Below, piece by piece: positions 47,791-62,200 of a stretch of DNA of 64,000 nt (position 1 is the first letter of the stretch; every line of letters begins with the position of its first letter). The notes below the pieces were generated by a model, which had not been told where the DNA came from, made no database searches, and saw nothing but the letters and a program-made list of their open reading frames with translations. Origin of the DNA: Epiperipatus broadwayi (Eukaryota; Onychophora; Udeonychophora; Euonychophora; Peripatidae); assembly GCA_028023455.1 (NCBI GenBank), contig JAQFVV010012405.1, positions 5,849,334 through 5,913,333 on the forward strand, given 5' to 3'. The translations under genes were made by a program, and so were the position numbers.

Positions 47791-50012
47791 TGCCACATCC
47801 TGTCTTCAAGAAAGCTCAACTGTTTTATATGAGAAGAAAAATATTGGTATCTTTTGGTCATATTGATCTTGGAAATAAACTTCACATCTTGAGTATCTCA
47901 TCCAAATTTTTTTACATTGTGGTTGATCACTTTGCAATAACAATTGTGGCAATAAGACTGTATGACTGGACATTGGAAATTTAATTCTTTTTAACTCCTT
48001 TAAGAACTTAAAATAGAATTAAATGGTTTTCTTTGAGTTAATAGTAAATTATTATTTTTTTAATATTTTAACTTTAGATTTTGTTATGCTTTTATTTTTT
48101 TTTCTTTCAAAAAATGAATTTTTAAATGATTATTTTATGATATATCTAACATTCAGCTAGTGACATAAGTAAATTAAGATCTCTTTTTTTTCTGTGTAAG
48201 AAAATAATGATTTCTATTTCATTTTTTAGCCAGTTTTAATGCTTACATTATGTGTAAAATTTAAAAATTTATTATACAGAAAATCAAATCACTAATTTTT
48301 TTTTAAATATATGAAAATGAATTAGTATTATTATATACAATACCTACAAATAATATTTCTAATTTGATGATAAATTTTTACTTTATTTGAAAATTTATTT
48401 CCACATTTTTATTTGCAAATGAGATTGTCAGGTTAGTTTTAACAATTTTATTGTTTACTTCAGGACATGAATATTGATCATTTTAGTATTGTATATAGTG
48501 TATCATAAAAGAAAAAAAATCACAGGATGTTATATTGGATTATCTGCTTAAAGTCAAGAAATTATGACACTGCAACCAACTCACCTCCTTCGGAATTTAT
48601 CCTGAGACTCACATGCTATGCATGATCTAATTTTCAGTTGTTTTTTTTATAATCTTTCATACCATACATCCATTATTGGTTATAAAGATGGCACTCTGTA
48701 TTGACACGCTGTGCATTTTTACTGAAATTGCATATTATTGAGTTTTCTCCTTTGGATATATGTTGATTGATATAAACAAAACCATCTAATAGTACTTCGA
48801 AAGCTTTAAGAGATTCTCTTTAAATGGTTCTGACCAATATTTTTACATTTGTGAATTTAATTTTTAGCTTGGATAAAAATTTTAAGAAAATTTATGTACA
48901 TATTGTATCTTCAATATTAATTAAATAATAATTGCCAAGTTATTTTTTAAGAGATTCATTTTTTTTATAGTAGTGTTATATCAGTTAAGTTTTTCTTTTC
49001 TCATTCTGTGAGAGAACATTTATTTTGTAAATGTCTATTTGCTGTGTAATTGAATTACACTTATAATGTTGTACATTTAATTATTCAATTCTACATTTAT
49101 TTTAACTTTATCAGAATATTTGGCTTGATTTCATTAGTTAAGTTTAACTATTGCAGTTGCATAGTAAGTGTAATTTTTTCACACATTGAGTGAGTATGAA
49201 TCTTCTGAAGCTTAATTATAATCAAGAGATATGTTTCCATAGTTACATTTTACATTTCATGTTTTTTTGCCCGCAGAAACAATAATGGAACAACAGCTTA
49301 TATATACACAATAACTTCCATGTTGCAAGTAACATAGTATATGTTAGTAAATTTTGAGGCTACTAATGTGTGTGTTTGTATGTGTGTGATTTAATAAAAT
49401 CTTAGGATTTTGTTTTTTTTTTCTTCACTGAAACTAAAAATTGATTTACACCACTGCATTAGGGTTTTATTCTTTTGATCTTTTGTATACCAAACCTGTA
49501 AACAGTCTTTTCCAGTATACCATCTGCTAAGCTTCTGTATAGTTTTCTTCAAAACTCTTGAATTGGATGAATCAATGATCAATGTATTGAACATCCATTT
49601 TTATAGCTCAGTAACTGCAGCTTTTTATTTCAGGAAGGTAGTAAGGTTTACTCATTTTTGTTTGAACTTTTTTAAAGTAGTGAAATACTATTTTACAGAT
49701 ATATATATAATAATAAAGTTAATAAATAAAAATACAATTTGTAAAATTATAACAAGCTGAAACTTGGATTTTAAAAATTTTAAAGTATATAATCTTTGAA
49801 ATTTAGTTCTCTTTTTAAAAAAAATTATTGCTTAAACTGTCTAGGTCATGTTTATATATATATATTGGTCAAGATTTATTATAGAGCAATAATTTCATGT
49901 AGTTTATGCATATTTGTATATTATATAAACTTTATTTTACAAGTGTTGTGTTTTTAATTAAATTATTAGTAATATTAATTCTTTAATAAATATATAAATA
50001 ATTATTAATTAT
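47791..50012 (+). other. Intronic stretch, no gene seen
   Basis: AT-rich DNA with several moderately mixed patches (48540-48640, 49430-49620). No terminus, RNA gene or coding motif is recognised; the frames at 47790-47984 and 49391-49760 look random. Confidence 0.45.
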
Positions 50013-50211
50013 TAAGTTAGAAATTAAAACAGGCAAAACTCTCCATACAGTATTGCCACTCAGTGCATTCCAGAATAATCAATGGATGCCAGAATATAAG
50101 AATAGCTTGCACTGAGTGGCAATACTATATGGAGAGTTTTGCCTGTTTTAATAACTGTTATAAGCAAGCATAAGAAATGGTGATCATGTGATGTTTATAA
50201 GTTAGAAATTA
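50013..50211. mobile_element. Small foldback element with 14-bp flanking duplication
   Basis: A near-perfect stem, 45 bases per arm (50023-50067 and 50108-50152; one mismatch), encloses a 40-base loop. TAAGTTAGAAATTA occurs at 50013-50026 and again at 50198-50211, so a unit of about 171 bp is flanked by a 14-bp direct repeat. The stem overlaps the left repeat by a few bases. The structure suits a MITE or a retroposed hairpin RNA. The long duplication is larger than for common cut-and-paste MITEs. A stem of this length in an intron could also yield a Drosha/Dicer-type precursor. Confidence 0.7.
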
Positions 50212-51233
50212 CAATATTTATTGTTAATCTTAGGTATAGTCTAAATTTTATTGAAGATCAAACTTTTCTTCTATTTTTTTATAGACAGCCATGAGAATTT
50301 TCTTTCTAGCTTGTTCATATCTATGTATTCATGTACACTATCTTATATTTTTAGAAAATTACCATTTTTGTTCTTTAAATTGCAATGGTTGTAGACATTG
50401 GGAAAATATATGAATGATTTTTAATAAACATTTTAACCAATTAACTCGTCAGTATGACCAAGCTAATTCAAAATTTTCAATATTCATCAGTTTATAAAGT
50501 TTATTTATTAGCTGGTGCTTATTCATAACAATAATTCTTCAATAAATAAACAAATTATTATTAATTATTTTTATTAGATTATTAGTTGTTGTTTTTTTTA
50601 ATCTTACATATAATCTTATATTGTTAAAGATGAAATATATTTAGTTTTTATTATCCACAAATGCATTTTTTATGTTTTCACATATTACAGTTGAGCAATT
50701 GTAAAACAGGATGATAAAAACTCTCACATTTGGATCAGAAATTTACAAAATAAATCTTTTTACATTCTGAAAGCATAAAAAAAATGTGTGTGTTATAAAA
50801 ATAAAATATTCAAATGAATTTGAAATATTAGATACTATATCAAGGATGGTCACTGTCTTCAATAATAAAAGCCATCTATAATTGTTCTCATATACTTTTG
50901 AATATTCAACAGCCACAGTAGTTATTTTTGAAACAAATTTTTATGGAGCAGCACAGACTATAAAATGTTGAAACATCTGTTATCAAACAAATATAATAAT
51001 AAAATCCACATTAACAACACTTAACTGGTATTATTTAAAAACATAAAATTGTCAAAATATATTATTTTAATCTAACTTTAACGTATTTATGGAATAAAAT
51101 ATTCTGAAATTGACACACCACTGTACTACTATGGATTATTATTATAGAAGTTTCAAAAAATAACAAAGAAAATCAATATTTATATTGCCTTGCAATTTTC
51201 AATATGATTTCAGTAACATCTATATACTATAGC
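50212..51233 (+). other. Intronic stretch, no gene seen
   Basis: AT-rich. AATATGATTTCAGTAACATC just before 51234 recurs as AATATGATTTCAGTAGCATT at about 51485, on the far side of the hAT end that follows. This points to a local duplication. Confidence 0.5.
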
Positions 51234-51330
51234 AGTGGTATTCAATCTATGGGTCACGACCCCAAACGGGGCTGCAAAAAAATTACCTTGGGGTCGCAAG
51301 ATGGATGAAAAAATTGTAAATAAATTTACT
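51234..51330 (+). mobile_element. Solitary SPIN-like hAT end
   Basis: CAGTGGTATTCAATCTATGG followed by GTCACGACCCC, then CTTGGGGTCGCAAGATGGATG, is the recognisable 5' end of the hAT elements whose termini read CAGTGGTTCTCAACC...GGGTCGCGACCCC. No matching right end (…CCACTG on the plus strand) is found within the next several kilobases, so the element is truncated or very eroded. Confidence 0.7.
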
Positions 51331-54300
51331 TGATTACAAAATGATTATAAATGATTAATACTAGTTGATTTTTCAATCTAATATTTTGGTAACTACAGAG
51401 TTTATTTTCAGTTTATTGTACTTGTATTGACACTTATGTTTATTTTGTATGAAATAAAAAATAAATTAACATGTGTAATTTTTAATATGATTTCAGTAGC
51501 ATTTATATTTTAAAACAGTTTTATACTTGTAGCTTACTAGAAGTAATCAAGGGAAGAAAAAAATAAGTGAAATATAATATAGCTCATTGTTTAGTAATAT
51601 ATATATAAAACTTATTTATGTACAGTTATAAATCTGCATAACAGTATAATATCAATACTTCTAATCTCAAAGCAATATGTAAAAGTTACACAGTGTCTGA
51701 ATGTGATACCATTTAAGTATACATTTAAAATTTTAACAGTTTAATTAAAAAGCATATTGCAAATAAAAATTTAATAGAAGTTTATCCAGATGAAATAAAT
51801 TTTTGAAAAATTTACTTTCCAAAACAAAATTTTAATATTGACTATAAGATGAAAAAAAGAGAAATGTATTACTTTTAAATGATTGCAAAACTTTTGCTTT
51901 CTTATTAGAAAAAACAAGAAATCAACTTTAATTTATAAAAATGAAAATTCTAAAAACTATTGCCAAGTCTTTGTTTCAAGTATTTGCAAATTATTAAAAA
52001 GATAATGTTTATTTTGCAACAGAAAATGATTATCTTTAAAGTGCATTATACTTGTAAATTTGGAAATAAAAATTGGGTAATTGATAAATTAACAAGGTGT
52101 GAGAGCAGTCCTACCATTTAATTTATTTTTAATAAAATGCTTCAATATGCTAAAATTTGTACTACTCTTAAATTTTGTTTCTTGAGTATATTCTAAGCAT
52201 TAAAACTTCTAATATTTATTATTCAAGGTAGAGCTAAATGTTTCTGAATTAAAATTCTATCATTTCTTGTGCTCAAATATCACATGACTTCCTAAGCAAC
52301 TAACTATTCAATTATATTATTAGTATCAGTCCTATTATGACTAATAAATAGTATTAAGTTTTTATTATCTAAAATTCATTTATAATATATATTTACTATT
52401 TAGACTACAATAAAATATTTTCTTTCTCAAAAAAACTTATTTGAATGATGAGAAAATTCTAATCTTTATGCAAGGGAAACTATAAGATAAATCACAAATA
52501 TTTTTTTGCTACATTCAGGTTTCAGTTTATCATTTTTATTTATTTTTTAATAAATTCAGTATTCTTAGTCTAAACAAGCCACAGAAAATGAATGTGAAAT
52601 ATATGCACATAGAAGGATATAAGGTGAAAAGAAGAATATCTGCTCTATTAATAATAATGAAAAAGCTATCTATTTAAAGAAATATGAAAGATTTCACAAA
52701 GCAAAAATTGTGAAATGTACTACTTACTTTTATAAACAAATAAGGAAAGAAATTATTAACACGATCAATTTTGCTAAAAGTTTAAGTTGACCACTTAGTT
52801 TTCATAATAAAAAAAATATTTTGAACTACCTAAATTTTTAAATAGCTACAATAATCATAAATAAATAAATGTATTTATTGATAAAACCAATAAATAGTTT
52901 TTTACAAATATATAAATAAATAATTTTTGAAATATATAAAGAGTTTATTTATTTACCACTTGAAAGTTTAAGGTAGGACATATTTCAGTGAAGACAAACA
53001 ATATAAAATTGCAATATCAAAATGTCAGAAATTGACAGATCCAATCAGATTTAACATTTATATTTTTGCTAAAAGATTAAGTTGAATATTAAGTTTTAAT
53101 GATAAAAGAAAATTTTGAGAAAACACAATTTTGAAATAATAATAATAATGTATGTAAAATAATTTATTCATTTATAAAAATAAATAGTCATTTTTATAAA
53201 TGAATAAATAAAGAATTTATGAATCAAATAAATGTTTTATTTCTTCAAGTGAGCATACTTTAAAAATCCCATCAACTGCAGAAAATTGTATTGCATATTA
53301 TGGAAAATATATAATATCCATTTCCATCAAATAATTGGCTGTTCAAAAAAGGAATGATTTTTTTAAAGAAACAAATATTGATATTTTGTTTGGTTATAAA
53401 ATGGTACCAACAGTCAAAAAAAGTAGAATGGAAAAATGACTTTATTATTTGGAGTTTATAAGACAAAAGAAGACAGTTGTTTAACATCTATGTATTTGAT
53501 ATGTTTCATAATTATTTTTTACTAAAAGAAAAATATAAATATTATGATAATAAAATGACTTATTATCTTATGATTGTATGAAAAACTATGTATATTTATT
53601 ATATTTAACATTTCAAAAATTATATTTAGATATTGCTGTTAATCAGAGAAAAACATTATTAATGAATTTTTTATTAAATTATTTTCTGTCTTAGAGATTT
53701 TAGTTTTTATATGATGTTTTCTATATTTTGACAAATTTTCTAGTTTCTCAATAATGTAAAGTATCTCAGAATTGGGGAGGAAAGCTTTTTGTATAAATAT
53801 AGTGAATGTTTGTTTTAATAATGTATTTCTAAAAATTGGTAATGTCAAGGAATGTCTGTTGAATTCTTCATAAGTAAAGGCAGTGCTAATTTACAGAAAA
53901 ACATACAGAATAGTAGAAATTTAGTAGTGGACCTTGAGTCATTTTCTTTCACTTATTAAAAATCAGTGTTACAACTACAATAGAATGTTGTTTTTCTATA
54001 CTATATTGAAATATATAAATTGAAAATCTTAATAGTGAAATTTTCTATAAAAGCAATTGAAATGCTCTTGAAAATAACCATGTTAACTTTCTAAAAAAAA
54101 AAAAAAAAATTTGTGAATCCAGGTTGGGTTGAATTATATATATGAGTTGGTATTATCTGTGGATTCAAGCATCTTTGTGGCTTAGAATGAAGTGGTTGTA
54201 GATACAGTGAGACAACTGTAATAGCATTTTCTAATTCATATTTATATAAATTCAATATTTATTTCCTTATTATTTGTAATTCTTTGTCCCATATTAGGAT

Positions 54301-54337
54301 ATTTTTTCTAATCTTCCAGTATTTTTTTTTTTAATAT
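51331..54337 (+). repeat. AT-rich stretch with ~297-bp imperfect tandem repeat
   Basis: TTGCTAAAAGTTTAAGTTGA near 52770 and TTGCTAAAAGATTAAGTTGA near 53067 head two units that keep matching blocks: a TAATAAAA... segment, TTTGA-A-ACTAC/ACAC, an (AAAT)n-rich block and an ending ...ACTTGAAAG/CAAGTGAG. Within the second unit lies a perfect 19-bp inverted repeat (53163-53181 and 53190-53208). No coding sequence is recognised in the rest. Confidence 0.5.
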
Positions 54338-57010
54338 AGTCATCATTATTTTCAACCATATGCAGGATGAAAGTCTTTTCAAGTTTAATCCAGTTTTTTT
54401 AATTTATAAGCTTTTTTATCGACTTTCTACAAGCAAATACTTTTATTTCATCTATCCATCTTGCATGTGGTCTCTTTCTAAGTCTAATTTAATCTCTATC
54501 CAGTTAACAGCCCATCTAGTGTAGTAATATATCCACTTCAGATTAGTTTGTTTTTTAATTTTTTCAATGATGTCACAGATACCTGTTTATTCTCTCACCT
54601 AAAGATTTTACTTTTGATTTTTATTATTGCCAGCATACATTTTTCCATACTTTGATAAGTAATCTGAAGTCTCTAAATTGCTCTTCTTTTGTTAAGTGTC
54701 AAGTCTCAAATTCATAAATAAGAACTAATAAAACATTTATTAAAAACTTATGTCTATTAAAAGTATTCCATCTGAATTTAATTCCATGATTAATTTCATC
54801 TATTGTGTTTTTCTGTATTAATAATCTAATCAAAATATTTGTAGTTGTTAACTTCTAATTTGTAATTATAAATCTTAAATATTTTCTAAGAAAATCTATT
54901 GAACATTATTTTAGTATTTATCTTTAGTCTTATCTTCTTACTTACATCTGATAACTTTTGCAAAATTTTCTGAAGTTTTAAAGTATTATTTTTTTAAGTC
55001 AACCGTGTCATCATCAAAATCTAGATGACTTAAATAATTTCCTTAATTTTCATGTATTTTTCTTCTTCCCTTAGCTTTCTCTTTTAATCCACAAAATATT
55101 TCTTGTAAAGTTGGTCTAAAAATGTTTGAAGATATGAAATGATGCTGTAATTAATCTTCTTAGTTATGCTATGTAATCTAATCACTGCTATCGCATTTTG
55201 ATAAATATTCTTTAAAATATGACAGCATTCTGTGTTTATCTCTTGATAGTACAAAGTTTAATCATTGTAGAAATGCTTGTAAAATCAAAGGTATTTTCAT
55301 AATCTACAAATCTAAAATATGACAACTTATGTTCATTGGTTGTTTATATAACTTCTCTCAATACTTGGATATGATCTATTGATATTAAAATCACTTTTAA
55401 ATCCAGTTTTATCTTGAAAAGGATTTTATATAGAAATGATAGAAGAATGATACATAGTTTGATAAGTCAGTAATTTGTATTATCTTCATTTATCATCTTT
55501 CTTAAATATCAGCCTTACTATTGCATTCCTCCAATCACCTGATATATCTTCATCATTTAGACATTTGGTATATAGATTTGTCAGCAATTTTTTCTATTCT
55601 TCACCTGCTTGGTTTAAAATATCAATAATAATTTCATCATTTTCTAAAGCTTTTTCCTTCTTCATAGATTTAATTGTAATAGTTATTTTGTTTTCATATT
55701 TTTATTACTATATAATTCTATGTAGAACTCTTCCACATATTTCATATCATTCCTCTTTTTAATAATAATTACACTTTTTGTTCTTATTGCTGAAATGACT
55801 TCTCTTTCACTATAAAGATGTTGCTTTATGCTTTTAAAACTTATTTTCTAGCTTTTCCTGACAATTTACAGTTATATTTTCTTATATCATTATTAACTCC
55901 TTTTTGTATTATTTTATAGAATTGCGGGTATGCAATTATTCTTAATGGATCTTTATAAATATTTTCATACCTCCTTTTCTTCATATGTTTTTTTATTTCA
56001 GTTGAAAAATTACTGGTGAATTCCTGCTTTTTTATGCCAGCTATCTTTGCTGAGGTTTTAGTAGAGAATCAGATATTTTCTTACTGATTTCAGTTAAATT
56101 TTAAAATGATTAATAACTTCCAAATTAAATTCCTTGGAGTGTTTTTCTGAAGATTAGAAACATCAACTGACAATAGTATTTTTTGTAATAATTTTTGTTC
56201 TGCATTATCATGTATTTTCCATTTCCCTAATCAAAGATCATTTTCTGTATTGACTCAATTAAGGTCATTACAATCCTGAAATATTTATTTTCTGTTGTTC
56301 AAAATATAAATTAATTCTGTTGTACTTTCATTTGGATGCTTCCATGTCTATTTCTGTTTAACATTTTCTCAAAGAAAGAATTCCTATTACATTTTTTTTT
56401 TTTTCCTGTAAGCTCCACAAATCTATATTTCTTATCATTTCTGTCTCCATAGCAGAATTTATCCATAACATTATCTCACAATTGTTTGCCAATGCTAGCA
56501 CATTAATCAAAATTTCCTATGACAATTTTGATATTATTTGATATAATCAAAAGTATTTTGCATATTTATATATTTCTTCACACAATGAGGATTTGTTGAG
56601 ATATAAATCTGAATTATCTGCAGTTGATTATCTCCCATGAAGATGAATAGCTAGTCTTGCAACTTTATCTGATATACCATCAATCTCCACAATGTTGTTC
56701 ATTTATTTTTTATTTATAATGAATTCCATCCCACTTTGCTTCCAATATTTGCACCTTTATAGTAAAGTACATGTCAATTTTTCAAATCGTCTCATCTTTT
56801 TTTCTAATTCCATAAAGTGTGTCAACATCCCATTTAATATTAAACAGTTATTTTTCCAAATCATATAATTTTCCTTTGTTTGAAAGAGATCTATAGTTGT
56901 AAGTAGTTAAATAAAAGATCATCAAATGGCAGTCTGATTCGCAATCAGGGGTTTTTTTAACGTCTTCTACCTTTGGTCACCGATTTCTACCTTGGTTGAG
57001 AACTTTATTC
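54338..57010 (-). pseudogene. Near-full-length decayed RTE LINE
   Basis: Read on the minus strand from about 57010, the endonuclease appears first: NKGKLYDLEK near 56880, LQIIQIYIS near 56600-56625 (for IQVYAPT), KIVIGNFD near 56515-56540 (for IVMGDFN), then DNVMDKFCYGDRNDK near 56440-56475. The RT follows with a decayed catalytic box FDDDTV at plus 55007-55018. The C-terminal end keeps KERPHARWIDEIK-like codons near 54445-54480. The 3' end near 54340 has the same GATGA-type tail as the other copies. Stops and shifts occur throughout. It is the only copy here that spans both domains and is among the oldest. Confidence 0.78.
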
Positions 57011-59058
<2,048 letters not shown>

Positions 59059-59564
59059 TGAAAATATATGACCTTTTGAAAAATTGATTTTATATATATT
59101 TGTAAATGTTTTTTTTTTTTAAAAAAAAAAAAAATCTATAAAATATTTATTTAAAAAAAAAATCATAACTTAAATCAGTTTCTTTATAAAAGCATTATAG
59201 TATATCAATTTGAATTTTAACAATATTGAAATCGGAAATTATTATTTGATATAATCACAACTGTTAATTTATTTAAATATATTTACTAAAACATATCAGT
59301 ACTTGAAATAGTATTTAATTATATATTCTCAGGTTATTGTCATCTATCATAAGTTTTTTTTTTATGTTTTTTTTATTTTGATAACTGCAGAATTAATGAT
59401 TAATATTTTGAATAAGTCTATACAATGTATACATTATGATATTCAACAGGATATCATTAATTTTTTTTATTTATTTCCTTGCTTATACTTTGCCTCTTTC
59501 CAAAATGTTTTTTTTTTTTTAAATAGACTTTTTTATTTTTAATATAAATAATGCATTGCAGGGC

Positions 59565-59866
59565 AAAGATCTCAGCAACTGTCCCTCATATAAGAACAAG
59601 AAAAAAGAAGGCAGTATTCATCACGCTTTTCAATTATTGGGTTATGAGACTTTGAGTGGATTTCCAACTTTATTTTATCCTCTAGCTAAGAATTGTTAGA
59701 TTCCCATTTACTAACCTATGTTAGAGAGTTAAATGGGTTGGCTGAGTATCAGTGATCTGAAAGAAAAATACCAAGCCATTTGAAATTATTTTCATTTAGC
59801 CTTGATTCAAACCCAACATTATAGGCATGGTAGGAGATGTACTACTTCTCAGCCACAATTACTTTT
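59565..59866 (-). mobile_element. Candidate tRNA-derived SINE
   Basis: On the minus strand TGGCTGAGAAG (plus 59845-59855) fits a pol III A box and GGTTTGAATCA (plus 59804-59814) fits a B box, about 41 bases apart as in a tRNA. About 240 less AT-rich bases follow as a possible SINE body, down to CTTTGCCCTGCAATGC. No clear target duplication was found, and the family differs from the SINE at 23519. Confidence 0.5.
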
Positions 59867-60249
59867 TTTCCCAAAACGATACTTATTTTATAACATTTTG
59901 AGAGATGGGAGGAGTCTTGTTTAATTAAAATATTTAATAAAAATTAAATAATTTTGTTTATTATTTATTATTTTTCATATTGAATTGCTTTTATTCTGAT
60001 TTGATGTAATGACTTTATTCTGATTAATCACTGCTCTTTTTTTATATATTTATAACCACTGTGAAATAATAGGTTTTTTTTTTATTTTTAATAAAAATAT
60101 CAAAAGTTCTCTCATTCATCATCATCATTAGTGCTTTTTTATTAATAATTGCTTCGAGCCTTTTTTTTTCATGATTAATTATATAAAATTTTCCAACTCA
60201 TCAATCTATATCAGTCTGGAATCAAACCTTTTTTCCTTTCTATATATAT

Positions 60250-60311
60250 ATTTCATGTGTCATAACATCGGCCGGGAAGCCAACCGCTAATCCGGGACAA
60301 CTGCTTGTCAT
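60250..60311 (-). mobile_element. SINE fragment related to the one at 23519
   Basis: Plus-strand TTTCATGTGTCATAACATCG followed by GCCGGGAAGCCAACCG lines up with TCTCATATGTCATGGTATCA, GCCGGGACGTGAACCCA in the SINE at 23519-23626. The tRNA-like head is missing or rearranged beyond that. It is an old or truncated copy. Confidence 0.5.
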
Positions 60312-61039
60312 TTACAATATTGGTTTTATTTAAAAATTTCTGGCTCATGTATCAAAACATACTTCAAAATAGGCAAATAGATCCCATTCCATTTTTTTTT
60401 CATTGATTTTTTTCGCATTTATTTTAGTTGGCATAAACCAAAATTTAAAATACCATTTCTTAAATTTTCTTCCCAGTGTATTTATTTATTTATTTTTTTG
60501 ATCAAGTATCATAGTTTCAGTTTTTAATCAACATATACACACACACACATCCTCACACTCTCTACATATTGCATCTATAAGGTGTCTGTGACCCCTTTTA
60601 ATCAAAGTATAAATTATTAAAAAAAAATACTTATTCACCTAAAATAACTCAATATTTTATGTAGTATTTGATAACCTCCATCAATACATATATGCTTAGT
60701 CACACACACACACACCGTCATTATTACTGGAATAAATAAAAAATGACAATTTTATGTATAAATTTAAAATGTGTAAAATGATCAGTGTTTTAAAATAATA
60801 TTTAAAACAATAATAAATTGCTTGATTAAGAATCTTGGGAAAAAAATCGCGAGGTCATGCATATCTGTAGTGATGGATGATCTGATATTATTACTGCAAT
60901 GCGCTATGGCTTCTCCTTTGTATAGTCAGGAATCTTTCAACCACGATGCTCAGAGAAACTCGTTAATCACCTTACATTCCCCACCCTAAGTTTTTGACAT
61001 ATTCTTCTCTATCCTGCTCCATCCCATCCCCACAACATT

Positions 61040-62200
61040 ATCATTGTATGACCTTTATACCTAGATCCCCTTATCTTCTTCCAAACCCAGCATAAAAACC
61101 AAGAACCTACTTTCTGTATAATCACTTTGTTCATATTTATTCTCCCACAACTTCATTACTTGTACCCTTTCTGCTTGTAAGCATTTACATTCAATTAACA
61201 GATACTTAATATTGTCCATGTCTTCCTTACATAACTTGTAGACTAAATCACCCACATCTCTCCACTTATATGTCTATTCTCTTGTTGCTAACAATCCTGT
61301 TCGAGCCTTAAACAGTAAACTACTTTTCTTGCTATTATCATCAATATTCTATATTTCTGTATATATTTAAACTCTTTTTACTCTCCGTACTAGTTCTCCA
61401 TCTCTCCAGCTCCCTATTTTTTTATCAATGCATCTATTCTTCTATTCCATTCTTTACCACTATAACACTCAACGATTCTTCTAACACTCTCATCCCATCT
61501 TTTGTACAAGTATACTGGCATAAAGTCTCTATACAAATCTGCTTGCCATACTAACTTTCTTACCTATCTTGTTGCCTCTCCTTTACTTGTAACCTAATTA
61601 AATACTATTTTGGCTATTTTTTTTTACTATCCATAAGTTGTAATCTACTGAACATTTTCATTTTGCTTTTTACTTCTCTCATATAAAAACTTGACCATCC
61701 CATTTCTCCTTGAATTGCCCCCTTTGTCATCCACACATCAGCATGTAATACATATCTTCCTACTTCTCTTTGTACTTTTTCTAAGTAATCTAAATTTACT
61801 AACACATAATGTATTTAATCCTGCTATTAGCCACTTCTTTCCATACAATTCTTGCTAAATCATATTTATTATACGAAAACACTGCTAATTTCTTTATCAG
61901 TCTCTTTCTTTTGTTTGCTTCATTTATCTTTTTTTTTCTCCCATTCATCCAATTTCTCTGATTACTTAAGATGATTGACAAATAGTTGTACCTATTCACT
62001 ACATTTAACTTTATATCCCCAATAAAAATTATTTCTCTTCTCTTTCCCCAGCATTTATCATCATTACTTTTGATTTTTCTTCATTAAATTTAATCCCCAT
62101 CTCTTTACCCATTCTATACACATCTTCAACATAACTTCCATATCTTCCCTACTTTCTGTGTACAAGAAAATATCATCAGCAAATAGAAGACCTGCTAATA
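61040..62200 (-). pseudogene. Fragment of a second LINE lineage: RT and C-terminus
   Basis: Reading the minus strand from about 62190: LLFADDIFLYTESREDMEVM (the catalytic FADD box) leads to a thumb region with KINEANKRKRLIKKLAVFSY and DLARIVWKEVANSRIKYI (61799-61999), then LEKVQREVGRYVLHADV and AIQGEMGWSSFYMREVKSKM (61614-61805), and finally YKLCKEDMDNIKYLLIECKCLQ (61061-61255), a Cys-containing C-terminal segment. This belongs to a non-LTR retrotransposon clearly different from the RTE copies, which lack the QREVGR and QGEMGW motifs. It is 5'-truncated just upstream of the catalytic box, with several frameshifts. I cannot name the clade with confidence. Confidence 0.82.

Noticed and set aside
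55475-55762. 95-codon plus-strand frame
   Set aside because: It lies antisense to the RT of the decayed RTE copy at 54338-57010.
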